Source of the DNA: JBATTK01 sp049670505
GTDB lineage: Bacteria > Bacteroidota > Bacteroidia > Flavobacteriales > Flavobacteriaceae
Length of the DNA stretch: 64,000 nt
Direction: 5' to 3'
NCBI GenBank assembly: GCA_049670505.1
Contig: JBATTK010000050.1
Coordinates: 56,386-120,385 of the forward strand
The position numbers were made by a program, and so were the translations under genes. A model generated the notes under the pieces. It did no database searches and had not been told where the DNA came from. It saw only the letters and a list, made by a program, of their open reading frames with translations. Positions 53,152 through 61,473 of the stretch are shown here, one piece after another. Position 1 is the first letter of the stretch. Each line of letters begins with the position of its first letter.

Positions 53152-53236
53152 TCGAGTAAGGTTTAAAACTAATGGATGTCGTGATAAAGTGTGAAGCATA
53201 AAATCTACTATGAGTTTATAGTTATCTGATTTAAAA

Positions 53237-54571
53237 ATGAAAAAACTCTTTAGGAATATATATTTGGAAAAACGGTTTTTCATTGTGATGGCAGGCCTTG
53301 TGCTGGGTTTTTTGCTTTCCTATAGCTATCCGGATTTGTTTGGGGCGGTAAAGCTGCTGTTTTTTTTATTTGTATTGGCACTTATCGTAGATCTACTCCT
53401 TATTTTTGGATCTAAGGGACGTATCCACGGGGAACGTATGCTACCGGATAAACTATCCAACGGGGACGAGAACCCCATTAAGATACGTTTGATCAATACG
53501 TATTTGTTTCCTGCGCATGTCCGTATTATCGATGAGATACCACATCAGTTTCAAAAACGCGATTTTGAAATCAAATCCAGTATAGGAAAAGGTGAAAACA
53601 GCTTTTTCAATTACCAGCTTCGTCCCGTGGAACGCGGGGTGTATTCCTTTGGGAACCTCAACATCTTTGTCAGTTCGCCCCTTAAGTTCATTGCGCGTAG
53701 ATACACCTTCAACAAGGCACAGGAAGTGCCGGTGTACCCATCCTTTCTACAATTGCGGAAATATGACCTTATCGCTTTTACCAATCGCCTGTTTGAATAC
53801 GGATTAAAAAAAATACGTCGTATAGGCCATACCATGGAGTTTGAACAGATCAAAGAGTACATTCAAGGAGATGATATCCGCAATATTAATTGGAAGGCTA
53901 CGGCCAAGAAAAATCAATTAATGGTAAATCAATACCAGGATGAACGATCACAACCTATTTATTCGGTCATCGATAAGGGTAGGGTTATGAAAATGCCTTT
54001 TGACGCACTTAGCTTATTGGACTATGCGGTCAACGCTACTTTGGTTATCAGTAATATCGCCCTAAAAAAGCAGGACAAAGCCGGAATGTTCGCCTTTAGT
54101 AATAACATAGAGAACAGGGTGGTGGCACAAAGGCGTAGTTCCCAAATGAATCTCATCTTGGAAACGCTCTATAATCTGAGGAGCAATTTTGTGGAGAGCG
54201 ATTACAGTAGGCTATACGTGGATGTAAAACGGAACCTCAACCAACGAAGTCTACTCCTACTGTATACCAATTTTGAAACTTTAGATGCCCTGCACCGACA
54301 ACTTCCCTATTTACAGGCCATAGCCAAACAGCATTTATTGGTCGTTATCTTTTTTGAAAATACCGAGTTGGATGAATTCGTGGAAAAAAAGGCAGAGACC
54401 ACTCACCAAATCTTTGAACAGACCATAGCCGAGAAGTTTATCTACGAAAAAAAACTGATCGTAAACGAATTACGCAAACACGGTATCCAAACCATATTGA
54501 CCAAACCGGAAAATCTGACGATAAATACGATCAACAAATATTTGGAAATCAAAGCAAGGGGGTTAATTTAG
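53237..54571 (+). CDS. DUF58 domain protein, MoxR partner
   Basis: A 444-residue protein with two adjacent membrane segments near the N-terminus (FIVMAGLVLGFLLSYSYPDL, LLFFLFVLALIVDLLLIFG), a beta-rich domain (about 70-190) and the DUF58 core LFEYGLKKIRRIGHTMEFEQ, then the signature DDIRNINWKATAKKNQLMVN and a VWA-like C-terminal part (YSVIDKGRVMKMPF). DUF58 proteins work with MoxR ATPases; the pair is thought to act in envelope stress or assembly. The start codon ATG at 53237 lies after the 343-nt repeat gap. Confidence 0.9.
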   Translation: MKKLFRNIYLEKRFFIVMAGLVLGFLLSYSYPDLFGAVKLLFFLFVLALIVDLLLIFGSKGRIHGERMLPDKLSNGDENPIKIRLINTYLFPAHVRIIDEIPHQFQKRDFEIKSSIGKGENSFFNYQLRPVERGVYSFGNLNIFVSSPLKFIARRYTFNKAQEVPVYPSFLQLRKYDLIAFTNRLFEYGLKKIRRIGHTMEFEQIKEYIQGDDIRNINWKATAKKNQLMVNQYQDERSQPIYSVIDKGRVMKMPFDALSLLDYAVNATLVISNIALKKQDKAGMFAFSNNIENRVVAQRRSSQMNLILETLYNLRSNFVESDYSRLYVDVKRNLNQRSLLLLYTNFETLDALHRQLPYLQAIAKQHLLVVIFFENTELDEFVEKKAETTHQIFEQTIAEKFIYEKKLIVNELRKHGIQTILTKPENLTINTINKYLEIKARGLI

Positions 54572-54628
54572 TGGTAAGTGTTTGGGTAACTTTGATCAAA
54601 AGAAAATAAACCAAAGAACTAAATCTTA

Positions 54629-54925
54629 ATGATCATCAGAATATTTCGGGCTACGGTCCCTGTGGAACTTCATGAAGAATTCTGGGAGAAATTCAAGGAG
54701 ATTTCAATTCCCCTGGTAAAAACCCAGAAAGGATTGGTGGCTATGGATATCGGTAGGCCTACCCTATGGAGTCCCTTGGAATTTGTTATGATCTCCAAAT
54801 GGGAGTCGGAAGCAAACCTAGAGGATTTTGTTGGGGAACAATGGAACCAAGCACATATCCCGAACGGGATGGAAAAATATATTTTGGAATGTTGGGTACA
54901 TCACTACAAAGTTGAAGATGTATAA
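54629..54925 (+). CDS. ABM domain (antibiotic biosynthesis monooxygenase-like) protein
   Basis: A 98-residue protein of the dimeric alpha/beta barrel (ABM) superfamily: an opening strand IIRIFRATVP, helix ELHEEFWEKFKEI, then KTQKGLVAMDIG, FVMISKWESEANLEDF and a closing YILECWVHHYKV. Such domains occur in small cofactor-free oxygenases and many proteins of unknown role. It lies 57 nt after DUF58; a TAACTTTG at 54587-54594 could serve as its own -7 element. Confidence 0.75.
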   Translation: MIIRIFRATVPVELHEEFWEKFKEISIPLVKTQKGLVAMDIGRPTLWSPLEFVMISKWESEANLEDFVGEQWNQAHIPNGMEKYILECWVHHYKVEDV

Positions 54926-55240
54926 CTCAATGTGTATAGTACTATATACGGCTGGGGAAACGGAAGTACCTCCGTGGCAGATAATTTGTTGTGGTACAAT
55001 TCATTGCTGCTTATAAAATTATAGCTTGGTTGTGCTGGCGCTTAATTTGATCGTAGCGGAGTTTTTGATGATTAGAAGGTTAAATATTACCTAATCATTT
55101 GGCTTTCATTCCCAAACTATGCTAATTTTAACTACAAATCGGTTGATATTCAATTGGCTATCCTTTGAAGTATTAAAGCGGACATGTGGATAGCTATAGT
55201 TTTACTACTATTGGTTAAATCTGAACTTAAAAGTAACCCT
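54926..55240. other. Gap before the NAD-dependent epimerase gene
   Basis: I see no gene, terminator or repeat in these 315 nt. Small frames here have no family features. It probably holds the promoter of the next gene. Confidence 0.5.
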
Positions 55241-56179
55241 ATGCAGACTATATTAGGCTCCGGTGGCATTATCGCCACGGAGCTGGCCAAGACCTTAACG
55301 GAATTTACGACGGATATTCGGTTAGTGAGCCGCAATCCAAAAAAAGTGAACCCTACGGATACCCTCTTGTCCGCAGATCTATTGGATCAGGACGAAGTGA
55401 ACAAAGCCGTTCAAGGCTCTTCCGTAGTATATATTACCATAGGTTTTCCCTACCGTGCCAAAGTCTGGCAAAAAAGATGGCCAAAATTTATGGAGAACGT
55501 TATTTCGGCCTGTAAGAAACATAAAAGCAAACTGGTCTTTTTTGATAATATCTATATGTACGATGAAAGTTATTTAAACGGTATGACGGAAGAGACCCTG
55601 ATAGATCCACCCAGTAAAAAGGGAAAAGTCCGTGCGCAGTTGGTCCATATGATCATGGACGAGGTAAAAAAAGGGGGACTGACCGCTCTAATCGCCCGTT
55701 GTGCAGACTACTACGGTCCCGGAATAGAACGGAACGGAATGCTACGGGAAACGGTCTTCAACAATTTAGCCAAAGGCAAAAAGGCCAATTGGCTGGGATC
55801 CGATGCCTACAAACATTCTTTTACCTATACGCCCGATGCAGGTAAAGCGACCGCTTTGTTGGGAAATACTATGGAAGCCTACAATCAAGTATGGCATTTG
55901 CCCACGGCGGCCGATCCCTATACCGGCAAGGAATGGGTAACGCATATTGCCAAGGCCATGGGGAAGGCTCCTAACTATCAAGTCGCCCCTAAATTTTTAG
56001 TCCGTATCCTTGGCCTGTTCATGCCCATCATGAAGGAAATGGTAGAAATGTTGTACCAATATGACCGCGACTATGTATTCGATAGTAGCAAGTTCGAAAA
56101 ACAATTTAATTTTGCTCCTACCCCCTACGCAAAAGGTATTCAAGAAATCATAGAAAAGGATTATTCGGCGAGCTCGTAA
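55241..56179 (+). CDS. NAD(P)-dependent epimerase/dehydratase-like protein
   Basis: A 312-residue extended short-chain dehydrogenase-like protein. The dinucleotide-binding glycine motif is at the N-terminus (TILGSGGIIATELAKTL), with VVYITIGFPYRAKVW and LVFFDNIYMYDESYL (where the usual Y-x-x-x-K is not plain) and later ARCADYYGPGIERNGM and TYTPDAGKATALLG. The acceptor is unknown; relatives include NmrA-like and sugar epimerase proteins. The start at 55241 begins exactly at the Rossmann strand; the longer frame from 55184 would add a hydrophobic 19-residue extension not seen in the family. Confidence 0.82.
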   Translation: MQTILGSGGIIATELAKTLTEFTTDIRLVSRNPKKVNPTDTLLSADLLDQDEVNKAVQGSSVVYITIGFPYRAKVWQKRWPKFMENVISACKKHKSKLVFFDNIYMYDESYLNGMTEETLIDPPSKKGKVRAQLVHMIMDEVKKGGLTALIARCADYYGPGIERNGMLRETVFNNLAKGKKANWLGSDAYKHSFTYTPDAGKATALLGNTMEAYNQVWHLPTAADPYTGKEWVTHIAKAMGKAPNYQVAPKFLVRILGLFMPIMKEMVEMLYQYDRDYVFDSSKFEKQFNFAPTPYAKGIQEIIEKDYSASS

Positions 56180-56204
56180 ATCCCAAACCATAAGTAAGAC
56201 ATCA

Positions 56205-56675
56205 ATGAAAATATTCAAAACTTTTGTAGTCGCCCTTATTCTTTTCAGTTTTGGGCCACCCCTACTACAAGCCCAATCCGAAGCAGATTACAAAGACTTG
56301 GACCAAACCGGAAAAAATATAAGGGATGCCTTCGCAAAAGGGGATTTGGAGACCATAAAAAAGTATCATCATCCAGATGTAATCAAAGCACTTGACCCCA
56401 CCAAGGTCTTGGAAGGTAGGGAAGTAGTACTATCCAATCTAGAAGGCACTTTGAACAACTTCTATTTGGAATTCCAAAAAAATGAACTGGAAAGTATGTT
56501 AATCAATGGTGATACCGCCGTAGAGCAGACCCGTTTTGAAATTAAAGGCACTCCAAAAGTAGGGGGCGATTCCTGGATATTCAAAGGAAGGACTATGGTC
56601 GTCTACGTACGGTACGATAAAAGTCCAACCGGCTGGGCCAGTATTAGGGAAATTATACAAGTAGCAACCGAATAA
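56205..56675 (+). CDS. Exported SnoaL-like (DUF4440) protein
   Basis: A 156-residue protein with signal peptide MKIFKTFVVALILFSFGPPLLQAQ and an NTF2-like domain: NIRDAFAKGDLETIKKYHHPDVIKAL, then GREVVLSNLEGTL, and the strands DTAVEQTRFEIKG and WIFKGRTMVVYVRYDKSPTGW. The pattern fits DUF4440/SnoaL-like proteins. No catalytic site can be named. It starts 25 nt after the epimerase gene and 14 nt before the next gene, so a short operon is likely. Confidence 0.75.
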   Translation: MKIFKTFVVALILFSFGPPLLQAQSEADYKDLDQTGKNIRDAFAKGDLETIKKYHHPDVIKALDPTKVLEGREVVLSNLEGTLNNFYLEFQKNELESMLINGDTAVEQTRFEIKGTPKVGGDSWIFKGRTMVVYVRYDKSPTGWASIREIIQVATE

Positions 56676-56689
56676 ACAAATAACTACGA

Positions 56690-57103
56690 ATGGAAAATCA
56701 TTTTAAGCTGAACGATACAGAGTTGCAACTACAGTTCACCGATTGTAGTCTAGACCCTAGCCTATTTAGTCACGAGGCGCATTTACGGTTGGCTTGGATA
56801 CACATCCAAAAATATGGCTTGGAAAGTGCCATCCAGAACCTATGTAAACAAATAGCGGCCTATGCCACTTCCGTAGGCGCTACCGACAAATTCAATAATA
56901 CCGTTACAGTGGCGGCTATCAAGGCCGTATATCATTTTATACAAAAATCGAAATCCGATAATTTCCGTGATTTTATACAGGAATTTCCAAGATTACAACA
57001 TAATTTTAAGGAATTGATGAACGCCCATTACGGTTTTGATATTTTTACTTTGGAACGTGCCAAACGGACGTTTATGGAACCGGACTTATTGCCATTTGAT
57101 TAA
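56690..57103 (+). CDS. Conserved protein of unknown function
   Basis: A 137-residue soluble protein. It contains the motif LFSHEAHLRLAWIHIQKYG followed by ATSVGATDKFNNTVTVAAI and ends FDIFTLERAKRTFMEPDLLP. The two conserved histidine positions and the mostly helical pattern suggest a metal- or ligand-binding helical bundle, but I cannot name the family. It sits between the SnoaL-like gene and an isochorismatase-type hydrolase, all rightward. Confidence 0.6.
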   Translation: MENHFKLNDTELQLQFTDCSLDPSLFSHEAHLRLAWIHIQKYGLESAIQNLCKQIAAYATSVGATDKFNNTVTVAAIKAVYHFIQKSKSDNFRDFIQEFPRLQHNFKELMNAHYGFDIFTLERAKRTFMEPDLLPFD

Positions 57104-57179
57104 TTGTTCTTTCCATTAAGCGAATCAACAAATATGCAAACCGACCAATTTATGGTTTTAGCCTTAACCCTAGAGAACT

Positions 57180-57755
57180 ATGCATTTAAAAGATAAGAAA
57201 CCCGCCTTATTGCTCATAGACATCCAAAAAGGAATGACAGGAGCTGAAAATAATGCCTATTGGGGCGGGAATCGGAACAATCCCGATGCGGAACTCAAAT
57301 GCAAGACCATACTGGAAAAATGGCGGGAGCTACAACTACCCATCTTTCACATTAGGCATAGCTCACAAAACCCGGATTCCAAACTACATGCATCCCATGA
57401 AGGATTTACGTTCAATCCACTTGTGACACCCAAAGAAGGAGAGCCTATTATTACGAAGCATGTAAACAGTGCCTTTATTGGCACCGATCTTAAGGAGCGC
57501 TTGGATAAAGCAAACATAGATACCGTAGTTATCATAGGGCTGACCACCAACCATTGCGTATCTACCACAACCCGTATGGCAGGGAATTTTGGGTATCACA
57601 CCTATCTGATTTCCGATGCCACTGCAACCTTTGATAGAAAAGGAATCCATGGGGAAACCTATGATGCCGAAACGGTACACCTCACCACCTTAGCAAGTCT
57701 AAACGAGGAATTTGCCACCATTTTGGATACTCAAGGTCTTTTGGGCCTCGTATAA
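57180..57755 (+). CDS. Isochorismatase-family cysteine hydrolase
   Basis: A 191-residue cysteine hydrolase. The catalytic triad is Asp14 in LLLIDIQKGM, Lys93 in ITKHVNSAF and Cys126 in TTNHCVSTTTRMAGN; the non-proline cis-peptide region is VVIIGLTTNHC. Members hydrolyse amides or ureas such as nicotinamide and other small molecules; the substrate here is unknown. The GNAT gene follows after 13 nt. Confidence 0.88.
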   Translation: MHLKDKKPALLLIDIQKGMTGAENNAYWGGNRNNPDAELKCKTILEKWRELQLPIFHIRHSSQNPDSKLHASHEGFTFNPLVTPKEGEPIITKHVNSAFIGTDLKERLDKANIDTVVIIGLTTNHCVSTTTRMAGNFGYHTYLISDATATFDRKGIHGETYDAETVHLTTLASLNEEFATILDTQGLLGLV

Positions 57756-57768
57756 AAATTAGAGGCCG

Positions 57769-58272
57769 ATGATTACAGAAACAAAAAGGCTTTTGATCGA
57801 ACAAGCAAACTTAGCGGATAGTCTGTTTTTTCTAAAACTCATGAACAGTACAAACTGGATCGAGTTTATAGGGGATCGGGGAATAACGTCCGAAGAAAAA
57901 GCGAGTGAATATATCCGGAAAAGTCTATTGGACAGTTATACACGCCACGGGTATGGATTGTTTAAAATAAGCTTTAAGGAAACCGCACTTCCCATAGGTA
58001 TTTGTGGCTTTATTAAACGTGATTATCTAAACCATGCGGATATTGGCTTCGCCATCCTTCCGGAATATGAGGGAAAAGGATATGCTTATGAAGCTATGCA
58101 GGCAACCATGACCTATGGTAGAAATATCTTAAAGCTTCACCCTATTTTGGGAATAACGACCCATAAGAACAGTAAATCGCAACATCTTTTATCTAAAATT
58201 GGTCTCCGCTTGATCAAGCCTATAAAATCCCCTGAAAATGAAAAGGAATTTCTGTTATTCTCCAACGCATGA
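57769..58272 (+). CDS. GNAT family N-acetyltransferase
   Basis: A 167-residue GNAT acetyltransferase of the RimJ/RimL type. Strands begin TKRLLIEQANLADSLFF; the acetyl-CoA loop lies in PEYEGKGYAYEAMQATMTYG (Q/R-x-x-G-x-G/A type) and the C-terminal part has THKNSKSQHLLSKIGLRLI. It probably acetylates a protein or small-molecule amine in the cytoplasm. It closes the short gene string starting at 56205. The downstream gap is repeat-rich. Confidence 0.85.
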   Translation: MITETKRLLIEQANLADSLFFLKLMNSTNWIEFIGDRGITSEEKASEYIRKSLLDSYTRHGYGLFKISFKETALPIGICGFIKRDYLNHADIGFAILPEYEGKGYAYEAMQATMTYGRNILKLHPILGITTHKNSKSQHLLSKIGLRLIKPIKSPENEKEFLLFSNA

Positions 58273-58593
58273 GTTTTGTTTTCCATAGTTAAGGGAAAGA
58301 ACCCAAACTCATGATTTTTCATGCAGACCCTTCCGTCTCTTGACAAGGCCAAGATCCACCTTCCTTTGGTAAAGTGAAAAACTTAAATCCGTCACTCGTT
58401 ACGCAGACCCTTCCGTCTCTTGGCAAAGCCAAAATCCACCTTCCCTTGACTAAAGGAAGGAGCCAAAATTCATGTTCCCAACGGAATTTTTGGTTGGACG
58501 AAGTACATATGATCTATTTTTTCTTACCCTTGAACAGCTATACAAATCAACCTATCTTTGAAATTCTAAATCAGTTTATTTCAACTAAAAACC
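58273..58593. other. Repeat-rich gap with copy B
   Basis: The 321-nt gap holds a truncated (58321-58380) and a full (58401-58510) unit of the two-hairpin repeat. No gene is supported. Confidence 0.7.
58321..58510 (+). repeat. Two-hairpin intergenic repeat, copy B (half plus full unit)
   Basis: The half unit (58321-58380) ends in the degenerate TTCCTTTGGTAAAGTGAAAA instead of hairpin 2. A linker ACTTAAATCCGTCACTCGTT leads to the full unit (58401 on) with hairpin 2 slightly mutated (CCTTCCCTTG/TAAAGGAAGG). The same half-linker-full order occurs in copy C. Confidence 0.85.
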
Positions 58594-59160
58594 ATGAACC
58601 TAAGAATCCTAGTAGTCCTCTTGTCCTTTATCGGAATCCTTTCTTGTAATACTTCCAAAAAAGAAACCAGTCCCATTGCCCTTGCAGAGCAATATTACAG
58701 GGCCATGAATACTTCGGATTTCACCATAGTAACAGGATTGTTTCTAGATAGTATTCGTATGAAAGAGAACGATTACAGCGCCGTTTTTTCTAAAGAAGAT
58801 TATATCCATTGGTTGCAATGGGATTCCGTTTTTAAACCCGCCTATAAAATCCTAAAGATTTCCGAGAAAGACGGAAAAGTAAACCTACATATTTCCAAGG
58901 AATGCCGGCGTACTCTTTTTCTAAATGAGGAACCGGTGATCAATAATGAGCTAATGGTTTTCAAGGATAATAGGATCGTAAGCATAGAAATCGATAATTA
59001 TATTGTTTTTAATGATTCGCTTTTCTCTCAAAAAAGGGCAAAACTATTAACTTGGATAGATGAAAATCATGCTGAACTCAATGGTTTTATTCATGACCAG
59101 ACCAAAGCAGGGGCCTTAAATTATATAAAAGCCTTAGATTTATACGAGGCAAGGGAGTAG
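58594..59160 (+). CDS. Lipoprotein of unknown function
   Basis: A 188-residue predicted lipoprotein (MNLRILVVLLSFIGILSC, Cys18). The mature part starts PIALAEQYYRAMNTSDFTIV, an NTF2-like helix pattern, and continues DYSAVFSKEDYIHWLQW, with strands YKILKISEKDGKVNLHIS and NRIVSIEIDNYIVF. This is compatible with an NTF2-like/DUF4878-type fold but no family can be firmly named. A short hairpin (TCCCGATA-GT-TATCGGGA) follows the stop. Confidence 0.6.
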   Translation: MNLRILVVLLSFIGILSCNTSKKETSPIALAEQYYRAMNTSDFTIVTGLFLDSIRMKENDYSAVFSKEDYIHWLQWDSVFKPAYKILKISEKDGKVNLHISKECRRTLFLNEEPVINNELMVFKDNRIVSIEIDNYIVFNDSLFSQKRAKLLTWIDENHAELNGFIHDQTKAGALNYIKALDLYEARE

Positions 59161-59163
59161 TAC

Positions 59164-59183
59164 TATCCCGATAGTTATCGGGA
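59164..59183. terminator. Short hairpin after the lipoprotein gene
   Basis: TCCCGATA and TATCGGGA form an 8-bp stem with a 2-base centre (minimum real loop 4), starting 4 nt after the stop codon. There is no T-run, so it may only be a 3'-end stabiliser or repeat fragment. Confidence 0.35.
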
Positions 59184-59438
59184 CCAAATTCCAACCTGCA
59201 GACCCATTATCAAAATAAAACTGCCTACTACCACTGATTAAATCATTTCAAGGTAAAACGTAGTATTCAACACTTGGCATGGTTCACTGCAAACGGTACA
59301 CCATTCGTTACCAACCATACATTTTCTTTGAACAAAATTTGTATCTTATTATATATTAACACAGTACATTCTCCCCCTTGGAGAAAAATACCTATTACTC
59401 CTCCTTGGCATCTTAAATTTGTGTTAAACACTCAACCA

Positions 59439-60440
59439 ATGAGAACCTATATTTTTTTGATTATTTTATGGGGTTGTACCACCCTAAATGCGCAAGAAAA
59501 ACTTCCCATTATAGATATGCACCTACATGCCTCTCCCGCATCACAAAACGGACTTCCACCGAACGCCATCTGTGCGCCTCCCAAAGAAATGCCCTCACAT
59601 GACCCGGCAAGACCTTGGGTACAGGTTTTTGGCGAATGGCTAAAAAATCCCGACTGTGAAAACACCGTATGGGGACCAGTTTCGGATAAAGAGGTTATGG
59701 ACCAAACGTTGGAGCTGTTACGGAAACACAATATATACGGAATAACCAGTGGTCCATTGCTGGACGACTATATCAAAAATGGGGGCGAACGGATCCTTCC
59801 GGGTCAGAGTTTCAGTTTTTTCCAAAAGAATTTAAGTCCGGAGAAGGTCAGGGAGCTATTGTCTACTGGAAAATTTAAGGTGTTCGGGGAAGTCGCCATT
59901 CAATATAATGGCGTATCGCCAAGCGATTCGATTTTTGCGCCCTATGCCAAAATCGCGGAAGAATTGGATATCCCTATGGGGATCCATGTGGGAACAGGGC
60001 CTCCAGGCGCCCCCTATCTACCTGGAGTTCAAAATTATAGAGCAAAACTCCACAGTCCGCTGGTAGTGGAAGAACTACTTATGGCCCATCCAAAATTGAG
60101 GATCTATCTAATGCATGCCGGATATCCTATGATCGACGATCTTCTAGCCGTTTTATGGGCACATCCACAGGTTTATGTAGATGTAGGGGTTATTTGTTAT
60201 GCTATCCCAAGGAGGGCGTTTCACACCTATCTGAAGCGTATTGTGGAGGCCGGTTATGGGAAACGTGTCCTCTTTGGTTCCGATCAGATGAATTGGCCAG
60301 GAACCATTGAAGTGGGGTTGGAGGCTATTGAGATGGCAGATTTTTTGAGTTCGGAACAAAAAAGGGATATCCTGTATAACAATGCGGCCCGGTTTTTACG
60401 TTTCAGTAAGGAAGAGATTGCAAAACATCATGGTAATTAA
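59439..60440 (+). CDS. Exported amidohydrolase family protein
   Basis: A 333-residue TIM-barrel amidohydrolase (amidohydrolase 2 type). The start at 59439 gives a signal peptide (MRTYIFLIILWGCTTLNAQ) directly followed by the metal motif IIDMHLHASP (H-x-H). Later barrel ligands are in MGIHVGTGPPGAP, YLMHAGYPMIDDL and the terminal Asp segment VLFGSDQMNWPGT. Relatives carry out decarboxylation or hydrolysis; the substrate is unknown. The longer frame from 59274 adds 55 non-conserved residues and is not supported. A TAAATTTG at 59414-59421 could be its -7 site. Confidence 0.85.
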   Translation: MRTYIFLIILWGCTTLNAQEKLPIIDMHLHASPASQNGLPPNAICAPPKEMPSHDPARPWVQVFGEWLKNPDCENTVWGPVSDKEVMDQTLELLRKHNIYGITSGPLLDDYIKNGGERILPGQSFSFFQKNLSPEKVRELLSTGKFKVFGEVAIQYNGVSPSDSIFAPYAKIAEELDIPMGIHVGTGPPGAPYLPGVQNYRAKLHSPLVVEELLMAHPKLRIYLMHAGYPMIDDLLAVLWAHPQVYVDVGVICYAIPRRAFHTYLKRIVEAGYGKRVLFGSDQMNWPGTIEVGLEAIEMADFLSSEQKRDILYNNAARFLRFSKEEIAKHHGN

Positions 60441-60852
60441 TTGGCGAATACGATGAAACCAAAACCTATGGGGAAAATTTTAGGCGCCCTTAGAAATCCC
60501 AAACCTTCCTACCGGTAGACAGATCCCAAAAATCCAAATTCATAATCCTTTATGCAGCTCCTCCGTCTTTTGGCCAAGCCAAGATCCACCTTCCTTTGGT
60601 AAAGTGAAAAACTTAAATCCATCACCCGTTATGCAGACCCTTCCGTCTCTTGGCAGGGCCAAGATCCACCTTCCCTTGACTAAGGGAAGGAGCTAAAATT
60701 CATGTTCCCGACGGAATTTTCGGTGAGATGAGTTGCATACAACTTAAATTATTTCAACCTAACACCTTAAACTTTAACATTCCGATCACAAGATTTTGGC
60801 ATTATGCATCTATTGTTGCTACGTATATACTAGTACAACAGTAGCAAAAATA
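60441..60852. other. Repeat-rich gap with copy C
   Basis: This 412-nt gap contains a half (60552-60610) and a full (60631-60777) unit of the two-hairpin repeat and no supported gene. Confidence 0.7.
60552..60777 (+). repeat. Two-hairpin intergenic repeat, copy C (half plus full unit)
   Basis: The half unit with hairpin 1 TTTTGGC-CAA-GCCAAGA and the same degenerate end as copy B is joined by ACTTAAATCCATCACCCGTT to a full unit with perfect hairpins 1 (loop AGG) and near-perfect hairpin 2. The tail ends near TTAAACTTTAAC. Confidence 0.85.
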
Positions 60853-61410
60853 ATGAAGAAAATAGCCGTAGTCGTAGGACATAATAGGAGATGGCAAGGT
60901 GCGCAAGCCATTGCCCCGATCAATAAATCAGAATTCGATTTTAATTCCGACCTGGCCCGAATCATGATGACCGATTCAGTAAACTACACTCTAGAAATCC
61001 GTGTATTCTATAGGGAATACCTAGGCTCATACAGCAAAGAGATACAAAAAGTATATGGACAGGTAGATGCATGGGGTGCCGATTATTCCATGGAACTCCA
61101 TTTTAATTCGGCCGTGTTCACAGCGGCAGGCAGTGAGGTATTTAGTAGCGGTAGCCAAGGATCATTACAATTTGCAAGACTCGCCCAAAAGGAACTTGTG
61201 GCCCTTTTCAATAGAAGCGGAAAGAACGATAGAGGGGTAAAAATCCGTAGAAAAGGATCACGGGGCTATCTTTCCTTGGTCTCCGGGAAAGCTCCCGCTA
61301 TTTTGGTAGAACCCTTTTTTGGTTCCAATAGAGGAGATGTACAACAAATACATAGCCTCGGATTACAAAAACTGGGGGAAGCCTATCTTAAGGCTATGGA
61401 TGCCTTATAA
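60853..61410 (+). CDS. N-acetylmuramoyl-L-alanine amidase-like protein
   Basis: A 185-residue Amidase_3-type zinc amidase. From the ATG at 60853 it starts MKKIAVVVGHNRRWQGA (first zinc His), followed by SMELHFNSAVFTAAGSEVF (second His) and AILVEPFFGSN (catalytic Glu), the three conserved positions. It lacks any signal peptide or cell-wall-binding domain, unusual for a housekeeping amidase and more like a phage lysin or secretion-system-associated enzyme; no phage genes are nearby. The upstream frame from 60796 would add 19 residues (MALCIYCCYVYTSTTVAKI) that do not form a normal signal. Confidence 0.82.
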   Translation: MKKIAVVVGHNRRWQGAQAIAPINKSEFDFNSDLARIMMTDSVNYTLEIRVFYREYLGSYSKEIQKVYGQVDAWGADYSMELHFNSAVFTAAGSEVFSSGSQGSLQFARLAQKELVALFNRSGKNDRGVKIRRKGSRGYLSLVSGKAPAILVEPFFGSNRGDVQQIHSLGLQKLGEAYLKAMDAL

Positions 61411-61473
61411 ATAGACCTCGGGATATCCTATTGCTTCCCTTAGCTAACGAAGAACCCAGATTTATACATTTTT

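Larger units (their letters stand above)
52894..53236. other. Repeat-rich gap inside the MoxR-DUF58 operon
   Basis: These 343 nt contain no gene. They consist of two blocks of GAGTTAT/GAATTAT-type heptads, a 40-nt direct repeat (52914-52953 and 53066-53105), the inverted 35-nt module (52963-52996) and a CTGAATA/CTGATTT array (53120-53151). Confidence 0.75.

Noticed and set aside
54926..55016. In-frame continuation after the ABM gene stop (YGWGNGSTSVADN), resembling a bacteriocin-like peptide
   Set aside because: It is a short read-through frame of about 30 codons with no start codon of its own beyond a GTG, no leader and no transport or immunity genes.
58374..58649. 91-codon plus-strand frame across copy B
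   Set aside because: Most of it is the repeat sequence, and it runs into the lipoprotein gene in another frame.
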